This document shows positions 57,968 to 64,000 of a stretch of 64,000 nt of DNA, in pieces. The notes below the pieces were generated by a model. It ran no database searches. It was not told the DNA's origin and was given only the letters and a program-made list of their open reading frames with translations. Origin of the DNA: Streptomyces sp. NBC_00247 (GTDB taxonomy: Bacteria > Actinomycetota > Actinomycetes > Streptomycetales > Streptomycetaceae); contig NZ_CP108093.1 in NCBI RefSeq assembly GCF_036188265.1, positions 6,167,001 to 6,231,000 of the forward strand. The letters run 5' to 3'. The translations under genes and the position numbers were made by a program. Each line of letters starts with the position of its first letter. Within the stretch, counting starts at the first letter, position 1.

Positions 57968-59399
57968 CGGTTCACCTCCGCTCGCGCGGAGAGGACAATC
58001 GCCCTGTTCGGCCAAGTGCCGGGCGGGGCGGCTCACCTCCGCTCGCGCGGAGAGGACGCCGCCTCGGTCGACGCGAGCCAGCAGGGTGACGGCTCACCTC
58101 CGCTCGCGCGGAGAGGACCGGACCGGGGGCAACGAACGCCCCAACTGCTGCGGCTCACCTCCGCTCGCGCGGAGAGGACCAACGGGAAACGGGTCTCGGT
58201 CATGGTCAGCCCGGCTCACCTCCGCTCGCGCGGAGAGGACTTGCAGGGGGTGTCCGCGAGGGTCGCGTAGGTCGGCTCCCCTCCGCTCGCGCGGAGAGGA
58301 CCGGGACAGCGGGCGGGCCACGTGGCGATTTACCGGCTCACCTCCGCTCGCGCGGAGAGGACTCCGCGTTGGCGGCGCGGTGCGCGTCGCGGAACGGCTC
58401 ACCTCCGCTCGCGCGGAGAGGACCGCAGATCGAACAGCGTGCCTCGCTCGAACTGCGGCTCACCTCCGCTCGCGCGGAGAGGACGGTTGCTGGTCCGACT
58501 CGGGTTGCAGCTCGTACGGCTCACCTCCGCTCGCGCGGAGAGGACACGTCCTCGGCCGCGGGCCCGGAGGTAAGCATCGGCTCACCTCCGCTCGCGCGGA
58601 GAGGACAGAGTGTGCGCCCACACGCCGAGCGGGTAGCCCGGCTCACCTCCGCTCGCGCGGAGAGGACGACGAAATCCGCGTGTTGGTGGAACAGCGCCAC
58701 GGCTCACCTCCGCTCGCGCGGAGAGGACTCCCGAATTGCTGACGCCGTGACGGGCCGAGACGGCTCACCTCCGCTCGCGCGGAGAGGACCGGTAGTCGGG
58801 CTCCGCCGCCGCCGCGCGCGCCGGCTCACCTCCGCTCGCGCGGAGAGGACCGGTAGTCGGGCTCCGCCGCCGCCGCGCGCGCCGGCTCACCTCCGCTCGC
58901 GCGGAGAGGACTCGATGAGCCGCTCGACGCTCGGTAGGACGTACGGCTCACCTCCGCTCGCGCGGAGAGGACTCAGGCCCGCCGTACGGGGGCCGCTACT
59001 TGGTCGGCTCACCTCCGCTCGCGCGGAGAGGACGTCATGTACGCCTTCTCCTGCGTCACGCCGAACGGCTCACCTCCGCTCGCGCGGAGAGGACGCGGTC
59101 AGCCGGAAGCCACAGCCCTTGAACGCCGGCTCACCTCCGCTCGCGCGGAGAGGACTGACCGTGGTCGAAGCGGTGGAAGGCAAAGACCGGCTCACCTCCG
59201 CTCGCGCGGAGAGGACGGGGAGATCCGGCCGCACGACCGACGCCTCTACGGCTCACCTCCGCTCGCGCGGAGAGGACGGGGAGATCCGGCCGCACGACCG
59301 ACGCCTCTACGGCTCACCTCCGCTCGCGCGGAGAGGACACCCGGAGTGGCTTGCGCAGAAAGCCCCCCGGCGGCTCACCTCCGCTCGCGCGGAGAGGAC
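57968..59399 (-). CRISPR. Type I-E CRISPR array: 24 repeats, 23 spacers
   Basis: Twenty-four direct repeats recur every 61 bp exactly. In transcript sense (minus strand) the repeat starts GTCCTCTCCGCGCGAGCGGA and ends GGTGAGCC. CTCCGC-GCGA-GCGGAG forms the Cas6e hairpin. The base after GAGCC is G in all 24 cases, so the working unit is a 29-nt repeat plus a 32-nt spacer with 8-nt handle GTGAGCCG. Two repeats differ: 57968 (T for C) and 58273 (C for A). Spacers at 58790-58821 and 58851-58882 are identical, as are those at 59217-59248 and 59278-59309. A half-degenerate repeat continues in register at 57908-57935. The leader is on the right, at cas2. Confidence 0.99.
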
Positions 59400-59440
59400 C
59401 TTTTTGACCTGCGACGTTAGAGGGGGTTTGCCATTTCTTG
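59400..59440 (-). promoter_or_regulatory. Compressed CRISPR leader overlapping the cas2 3' end
   Basis: Only 17 bp separate the cas2 stop (59417-59419) from the first repeat. The AT-richer run reading TCAAGAAATGGCAAAC on the minus strand, then ACGTCGCAGGTCAAAAAG, abuts the repeat and must hold any leader signals. No space exists for a usual 60-100-bp leader outside cas2. Confidence 0.6.
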
Positions 59441-59728
59441 ACTCTCTCTGCAGCAGGCGATGAGGGTGAGCCCGTCGAAGTCGACGGGTTCGCGGCGGCG
59501 GGTGCCTGCGGTCCTGAGTTGGAAGCCTTGTTCGTTGTCGGCGGGGTGGGCGAGGACGGCGATGCCGTCGTCGGTGCTGGCGGCGACGGCGGCCCAGAGT
59601 TCGTCGCGGACTTTGGCGGAGACGGTGCCGACGTAGAGCTCGGGGGTGACTTCGAGGAGCCAGCGGGTGAGGGCGCCGCGTAGGTGGTCGGGGACGGCGG
59701 TGGCCGAGATGACGATCATCGAGGACAT
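59417..59728 (-). CDS. cas2e: CRISPR-associated endonuclease Cas2e
   Basis: This 103-residue ferredoxin-like subunit forms the Cas1-Cas2 spacer integrase. MIVISATAVPDHLRGALTRW, LYVGTVSAKVRDELW and EQGFQLRTAGTRRREPVDFD are typical of Cas2e. The tail CCRESQEMANPL is short and overlaps leader DNA, so its sequence may be constrained by leader function. ATG 59728 is used; ATG 59719 is possible. It lies 28 bp after cas1. Confidence 0.93.
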   Translation of the reverse strand: MSSMIVISATAVPDHLRGALTRWLLEVTPELYVGTVSAKVRDELWAAVAASTDDGIAVLAHPADNEQGFQLRTAGTRRREPVDFDGLTLIACCRESQEMANPL

Positions 59729-59756
59729 GGGTGGCTGTGCCCTTCGGGTGTGCGGG

Positions 59757-60749
59757 TCACAGGTTTTTGCCGTGGTTGATGCCGGCGGGTACGGAGCCGA
59801 CCACGGGGTCCCACAGGTCGACGAGCTGCTCCTCGGGGTCGGGGCATTCGTAGGTGTGGTCGGGGTCGAGGAGTTGCTGGATGTCGGTGACGATGCGGGG
59901 GAGGAGCTGGAAGAGGCGCAGCTCGTGGCGGAAGGAGCGGCGGGCCTCGGCTTCGGGGTTGGTGGAGGCGTGGAGGGAGAAGGCGAGGGGGATGGTGAGT
60001 TCGGCTTTGTAGAGGTCGGCGATGTCGTAGACGAACGCCTGTTGGTTGCCGTTGTGGACGAAGCCGAGGGCGGGGGAGCAGCCGAGGGCGGTGATGGCGG
60101 CGTGGACGATGCCGTAGAGGCAGGTGTTGGCGGAGGACAGGGCGAGGTTGACGGGGTCCTGGCTGTCCCAGGAGTCGGGGTCGTAGGAGCGGCGGAAGCG
60201 GCCGATCTTGTACTGGCGGGCGAGGAGTTGGTAGAGGGTTTTGACGCGTTGGCCTTCCATGCCGCGGAGTTTGTCGAGGTTGGTGCCCTCGGTCGCGGTG
60301 CCGTCGCCGAAGCGGAGCTCGTACATGGCCTGGGCGATGGCGAGGCGGCGGGTGTCGTCGGTCCAGGCGCGGGTCTGGCGTTCGAGCCAGAGGGTGGTGA
60401 GGGATTCGGGGACGGCCGCGGAGTAGCAGCGCACCCCTCCTGACCCGGTGGTGACGACGGTGGTGCCGTTGCGGGCGAAGGTCGCCAGCGCACGGGAGGT
60501 GATGGAGGTGCCGGGGCCGAGCAGGACGCAGGAGAGCGCGGCGGTGGGGAGGTAGACGGTGTCGGTGCCGTGCTGCTCGCTGGTGACTTCGGCGCAGACT
60601 CCGGTGTCGTCCTGGTGGATGCGGACGATGTCGAGGTAGAGGAAGGACAGGGAGTCGGCGACCCGGGGGAGCATCGCGACGGTGGGGGCGGCGAGTTTGC
60701 GCCGGGCGCTGGACCCGGTGAGCGGTTTGGGGGCGGGGCGTGGGGTCAC
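59757..60749 (-). CDS. cas1e: CRISPR-associated integrase Cas1e
   Basis: This 330-residue Cas1 has the complete catalytic set: E165 in RGMEGQRV, H232 in GFVHNG and D242/D245 in VYDIADLY, equivalent to E141, H208, D218 and D221 of E. coli Cas1. GTG 60749 overlaps the cas6e stop (GTGA). The first 25 residues are a basic extension; a start at the Met before LPRVADSL would remove it. Spacer acquisition should be functional. Confidence 0.96.
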   Translation of the reverse strand: MTPRPAPKPLTGSSARRKLAAPTVAMLPRVADSLSFLYLDIVRIHQDDTGVCAEVTSEQHGTDTVYLPTAALSCVLLGPGTSITSRALATFARNGTTVVTTGSGGVRCYSAAVPESLTTLWLERQTRAWTDDTRRLAIAQAMYELRFGDGTATEGTNLDKLRGMEGQRVKTLYQLLARQYKIGRFRRSYDPDSWDSQDPVNLALSSANTCLYGIVHAAITALGCSPALGFVHNGNQQAFVYDIADLYKAELTIPLAFSLHASTNPEAEARRSFRHELRLFQLLPRIVTDIQQLLDPDHTYECPDPEEQLVDLWDPVVGSVPAGINHGKNL

Positions 60750-61408
60750 TGGGGCTGCCTCGCGGGGGCGATGCTGAGGAGCCCGCAGCCGTACGACTTG
60801 CCGCGCCCGATGCCGCCCAGGATCGCGGCACGGAGCAGGCCGGTGTCGATGATGGCTGCGGTGCCGTCGAACTGGGTGCGGGCGTGGCGGATGCGCTGGG
60901 GTGTGCCAGCGGCGGGGCGGCGTTCGCCTCGGACGGTGTCCAGGGGCTGGGCGTGGTGGGTGAGGGGTTTGAGGCCGCTCTGGTCGGCCTGGCGCAGCCA
61001 CCATTCGTCGGCTGCCGTGCCGGTGAGGGGGACGACGGGCGGGAGGTTGTAGAGGGCGCGGGTGGTGGCCCCGGGTTTGCGGACGGGGCTGGCCGCGCAC
61101 CGGTAGCGGACGGTGAGCCCGGGCCTGATCGCGTCGATCAGCGCGTCGAGGGGGCGGGTGAGGGTGGTGCCGTATCCGGCGGGGAGCCGGCCGGTGTCGG
61201 GTTCGTGGGCGGACTGGAGGAGCAGGTGCGGCCCGGTGGGGGTGTCCTCGGTACGGAAGAGGACGCCGAACCGGGCACGGGGGTCGGGGCCCGCGTCGGA
61301 GGGGAAGAGGCTCATGATGCGGCGGTGCATGCCGACGGGGTCGCCGAGGTCGCGACGGGCCTCCGGGGAGCGGGTGTCGGGGACGAGGCGGGTGAGCCAG
61401 AGCGTCAT
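60746..61408 (-). CDS. cas6e: CRISPR RNA endonuclease Cas6e
   Basis: This 220-residue Cas6e (Cse3) cuts pre-crRNA and stays on the 3' hairpin. The N-terminal HRRIMSLFP carries the likely catalytic His, and GGIGRGKSYGCGLLSI is the C-terminal Gly-rich loop. It overlaps cas5e and cas1e by 4 bp each, so the operon is translationally coupled. Confidence 0.95.
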   Translation of the reverse strand: MTLWLTRLVPDTRSPEARRDLGDPVGMHRRIMSLFPSDAGPDPRARFGVLFRTEDTPTGPHLLLQSAHEPDTGRLPAGYGTTLTRPLDALIDAIRPGLTVRYRCAASPVRKPGATTRALYNLPPVVPLTGTAADEWWLRQADQSGLKPLTHHAQPLDTVRGERRPAAGTPQRIRHARTQFDGTAAIIDTGLLRAAILGGIGRGKSYGCGLLSIAPARQPQ

Positions 61409-62298
61409 CGCCGGCTCCCTTCAGAAGTGTGGAGCAGGGTCTCGCAGTACTGCCCCAAGGCGTCGAGCTGACGTGCACCGAGTCCGGCGAACTGGGCGTG
61501 CGGCAGGAGCAGAGTGCGCCGGTAGAGGGGCCGGGCGCGGTAGCCGCGTCGGCTGGGGTGGTAGCTGACGGGCTGGTCGTTGAGCTCCGAGGAGGGGCGG
61601 GTGCCGTCCTCGTGGGTGGTACTGACCATGTGGGCCGGGGCAGGCAGGTGGGTCAGCGGGCGGTCGGCCAGGAACTCCACCGCCACGCCCTCCTGTTCCG
61701 GTTCTTGGTCCCGGTCCCGGTCCCGGTCCCGGTTCCGGGCCGGGCGGGCCGCGAGCGGCAGGTGGATGAGGTGGTGCAGGGCGTCGTCGCTCTGCCCGAT
61801 CAGTACGGGGCCCTCGGGTGGGCAGGAGCGGCGGCCGAGGTGCAGGGACCACCGCGGGGCGTGCAGGGCCTGTGCGCACCGTTCGAGTAGCCCGTGGTCC
61901 TCGGCGGTGGCCTGGGGGGTGGTGAGGGCGACGGTGAACGCGGCGTCGGCGAGGTAGTGGCGGTGGGTGAGGAGCGTGCCGGTGTCGCCGGGGCGCTTCT
62001 TGCCCTCGGCGGTGGTCACCGTCTCTCTCCCGGACAGGCCGCCGCCGACGGTGTGCAGATCGCGCAGCAGGACCCCGGGCCGGTCGGTTCGCACGGTGAG
62101 CCGCAGCGTGGTGAGGTCGTGGATGGGCTGGTCGCGGTGGCGTCCCAGGGCGGAGGCGAGCATGCCGAGGACGCCGGAGCGGGTGGGGAAGGCGGCGGTG
62201 TCGCGTTCGTTGAAGTGGCTGTGCAGGCCCCAGGACTGCAGGGGGCCGGTCAGGCGGAGCAGCAGACCCGGCTCCGGTTCGGGGAGCGGCAGACTCAC
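61405..62298 (-). CDS. cas5e: Cascade subunit Cas5e
   Basis: This 297-residue protein has the Cas5 signature LLLRLTGPLQSWGLHSHFNE and SGVLGMLASALGRHR. It caps the 5' handle of crRNA in Cascade. An Arg/Asp run (RNRDRDRDRDQEPEQE) is encoded by a hexamer repeat at 61707-61736 and lies in a surface-loop-like insertion. GTG 62298 overlaps the cas7e stop. Confidence 0.93.
   Translation of the reverse strand: MSLPLPEPEPGLLLRLTGPLQSWGLHSHFNERDTAAFPTRSGVLGMLASALGRHRDQPIHDLTTLRLTVRTDRPGVLLRDLHTVGGGLSGRETVTTAEGKKRPGDTGTLLTHRHYLADAAFTVALTTPQATAEDHGLLERCAQALHAPRWSLHLGRRSCPPEGPVLIGQSDDALHHLIHLPLAARPARNRDRDRDRDQEPEQEGVAVEFLADRPLTHLPAPAHMVSTTHEDGTRPSSELNDQPVSYHPSRRGYRARPLYRRTLLLPHAQFAGLGARQLDALGQYCETLLHTSEGSRR
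61707..61736. repeat. Hexamer tandem repeat inside cas5e
   Basis: ggtccc occurs four times in a row followed by ggttcc. On the minus strand it encodes alternating Arg-Asp. Copy number changes would keep the frame. Confidence 0.85.
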
Positions 62299-63485
62299 GC
62301 TTCGTCCCCGGTGCGCAGGGCCTCGTCGAGGGCCGCGTCGATGAGGGCGTCGAAGCCGGTGTGGTGGGTGCCGAGTGCGTCGAGGTCCTTGGCGTCGACG
62401 CCGGCCCAGCCGGAGGTGAGGATGCCGCTGGTGCCGATGAGCCGGTTCGCGGCTGCGGCGTAGTCGGACAGAGTGGCGCGGGAGGGGGCGGAGAAGCCGC
62501 CCTGCCCGGCCGCGGCGACAGGGCTCTCGAACGCGGCGGCGTAGGACAGCGGCCGGTCGGTGCGTACGGAGATGTGCACGAGGTCGGGGATGGTGTGGGG
62601 TGCGGTGGAGTTCTTCTTCGCCTGCGGCAGGGAGAGGATGAACGCGCTGAGGAACGCGGCGGTGAGCTCGCGGAGTTCGGCGGGGTCCCCGCCGATGTTG
62701 CGGGCGAGGTCGCGCAGATCGATGGTGGCGTACCGGTAGAAGGTACCGGCGCTGAACTCGGTGTGGCCCATGTGGCCGCTGCCGGTCTGGTCGCCCCACG
62801 TGTCGGTGACGTCGTCGACGGCGGAGAAGTAGTCGAGTTCGACGTCGGTCTCGTGCGTGGTCAGAGCGTGCGCGACCTGGACGGCGCCGTCGACGCCGGC
62901 GTTGTCGACCTCGGCGAGCATGCGGCCGAAGAGGTTGATGACCCCGTTGCGGGAACGCAGGACCGCTTCGACCCGATCGGCGGGCAGGACGCTTCTGTCG
63001 GCGGGCTTCTTGATGTCCTTCGCCGCTTCCAGTCCCTCGCGGTACTCCTCGGCCAGGTCGGCGAGTTCGCCCACCGCGGTCTCGGGGACGTAGACCATCG
63101 CGTTGGTCAGGACCTTGTTCGGAACGGTCTGCTTGAGGTCCTTCGGGTCCTTGGCGAGTTCGAACTTGATGCTGCTGGCCGCCGCCGCGTGCGCCCCTGC
63201 CTTCTCCGCGAGCGGCTCCGGCCATCCCCGGACCTCGCTGAGGTGGCGGGTGACGCGCTCGCCGATCCGGCGGGTACGCAGCGCCACTTGGCCGAGGCGG
63301 GCCTCGAACTCACCCCGGGCGGCCCGCTTCCAGGACTGACTGCTGACGCGGGTGCGCAGCACGTGCCCGTACTGGACCGTCTTGACGGAGTTCGTGTCGT
63401 CCCGGTTCAGATTGGCGAACGGGACGCTCTGGATGACGTGGATGTCGATGAAGCGGGCGGCGTCGAGCGGGGCGGGGTTGGGCAT
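62295..63485 (-). CDS. cas7e: Cascade backbone subunit Cas7e
   Basis: This 396-residue Cas7e (Cse4/CasC) forms the six-copy backbone along the crRNA. FIDIHVIQSVPFANLNRDD, GHVLRTRVSSQSWKRA and the thumb region around SGHMGHTEFSAGTFYRYA are typical. ATG 63485 is used. The stop overlaps the cas5e GTG. Confidence 0.96.
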   Translation of the reverse strand: MPNPAPLDAARFIDIHVIQSVPFANLNRDDTNSVKTVQYGHVLRTRVSSQSWKRAARGEFEARLGQVALRTRRIGERVTRHLSEVRGWPEPLAEKAGAHAAAASSIKFELAKDPKDLKQTVPNKVLTNAMVYVPETAVGELADLAEEYREGLEAAKDIKKPADRSVLPADRVEAVLRSRNGVINLFGRMLAEVDNAGVDGAVQVAHALTTHETDVELDYFSAVDDVTDTWGDQTGSGHMGHTEFSAGTFYRYATIDLRDLARNIGGDPAELRELTAAFLSAFILSLPQAKKNSTAPHTIPDLVHISVRTDRPLSYAAAFESPVAAAGQGGFSAPSRATLSDYAAAANRLIGTSGILTSGWAGVDAKDLDALGTHHTGFDALIDAALDEALRTGDEA

Positions 63486-63535
63486 GGCGGGGTAACTCCT
63501 TCGTACGGTTGTGTGTGCGGTCGGCTTGGCAGAGA

Positions 63536-64000
63536 TCAGACGGAGGCAGGGGCGGCGGGCGAGTCTGCTGCGAGTTCCTTCTCGTCCGCTTCGTCGGCCT
63601 GCCGCGCGATGTCCTTGGCCCGCAGCCGGTAGAAGTCCTGGAGCCAGGTGCGCGAGATGCGTCCCGAGTTCCTGCGCCAGTTGGAGAGGTCGTCGAGGAG
63701 TTGCGTCCAGTCGACGTCGACGTCCAGCGAGCGCAGGTATCCGACGGAGGCGGGCAGGTGCCGGTGCAGGCCGTTGACGCTCTGGCGGGTGAGGAGGTTG
63801 AGTCGGCTCTCCGCCGTCCCCGCCCGCATCTCCTTCTCCCGGCCCGGCCCCTCGGCGACCGCGGTCGCGAACGCCGTGCCGAGACTGACCCGACGCCGCC
63901 CTGGTTTTCCGGGCGGCTTCCGGCCATCGTGTACCGGATCGTCGTCCGTGCTCTTCTCCGCGTCCGGTGCGGCCAGGGCGCCACGGGCTTGGGAGGCGAT
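63536..64000 (-). CDS. cas11e: Cascade small subunit Cas11e (Cse2), 5' end beyond window
   Basis: The frame is open to the right edge and gives 154 residues, lacking only the start. GRRRVSLGTAFATAVAEG, ESRLNLLTRQSVNGLHRHLP and DWTQLLDDLSNWRRNSGRIS match Cse2, which holds the R-loop in Cascade. The visible segment before it is Asp/Lys/Pro-rich. The operon's cas8e and cas3 should lie further right. An ATG at 63829 would cut off conserved sequence. Confidence 0.92.
   Translation of the reverse strand: MASQARGALAAPDAEKSTDDDPVHDGRKPPGKPGRRRVSLGTAFATAVAEGPGREKEMRAGTAESRLNLLTRQSVNGLHRHLPASVGYLRSLDVDVDWTQLLDDLSNWRRNSGRISRTWLQDFYRLRAKDIARQADEADEKELAADSPAAPASV

Noticed and set aside
57959..59463. Long plus-strand open frames through the array (peptides with repeated AHLRSRGED or GSPPLARRG)
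   Set aside because: They are translations of CRISPR repeats. The 61-bp period moves the repeats through all three frames. They are not genes.
59757..61478. Single 573-residue cas1 reading frame
   Set aside because: The upstream part is the shadow of cas6e. The conserved Cas1 starts at GTG 60749 overlapping the cas6e stop.

Overview
The window is high-GC actinobacterial DNA and almost certainly chromosomal Streptomyces. The evidence is near-complete G/C use at third codon positions, frequent GTG starts, BldD with a c-di-GMP signature, a Streptomyces-type integration host factor (sIHF), an actinobacterial PriA lacking helicase motifs, and the gene order efp-nusB-bldD-pyr operon-sIHF-gmk-rpoZ-coaBC-metK-priA-fmt-rsmB-rpe...rib-his. 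From memory this order resembles the conserved core of Streptomyces chromosomes; that is knowledge, not a computed alignment.

Region 1 (1-20.1 kb) is housekeeping. An M24-family peptidase homologue with an eroded metal site, efp and nusB run rightward. bldD converges on them behind strong hairpins. The pyrimidine operon pyrR-pyrB-pyrC-(PH-like membrane protein)-carA-carB and then pyrD-pyrF follows. Its leader carries a PyrR-type RNA loop next to the pyrR ribosome binding site. Then come sIHF, gmk, rpoZ, coaBC, metK and priA, each separated by GC-rich terminator hairpins.

Region 2 (20.1-27.5 kb) has been disturbed by mobile DNA. A complete 1,512-bp IS4-family element with a 10-bp target duplication sits 60 bp upstream of fmt. 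A 168-bp palindromic-ended MITE-like element begins at, and supplies, the fmt stop codon. rsmB, rpe and a SorC-type sugar-responsive regulator follow.

Region 3 (27.5-43.8 kb) is metabolic accessory DNA. It holds an orphan class I terpene synthase divergent from guaB1, then an aldehyde dehydrogenase, an Lrp/AsnC regulator, a nitrilase-type amidase and a flavin amine oxidase that look like an amino-acid or amine oxidation module. Phased direct repeats precede the amidase gene. After these come a DUF5995 protein, a secreted GH6 cellulase-like protein, a uracil permease, a frameshifted tetR pseudogene, a winged-helix protein, and a divergent MFS/ROK pair with an inverted-repeat operator.

Region 4 (43.9-55.9 kb) is an FMN-riboswitch-controlled riboflavin operon ribD-ribE-ribM-ribBA-ribH, then hisE-hisG, a small membrane PH-like protein, two CNNM/CBS membrane proteins, a TPR-AAA+ ATPase and a small P-loop kinase.

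Region 5 (56.2-64 kb) starts with a Tat-exported C39-like protein. A type I-E CRISPR-Cas locus on the minus strand follows: partial cas11e (cse2), cas7e, cas5e, cas6e, cas1e, cas2e, then a 24-repeat array read away from cas2. cas3 and cas8e would lie beyond the right edge. The leader is compressed into the 3' end of cas2. Two spacer units are duplicated in tandem. The old end of the array decays in register into a half repeat next to an integrase remnant.

I found no convincing wholly new system. The most interesting points are the compact CRISPR leader, the PyrR translational leader, the phased repeats before the amidase-oxidase operon, the hairpin-switch leader before the AAA+ gene, and the two mobile-element scars around fmt.
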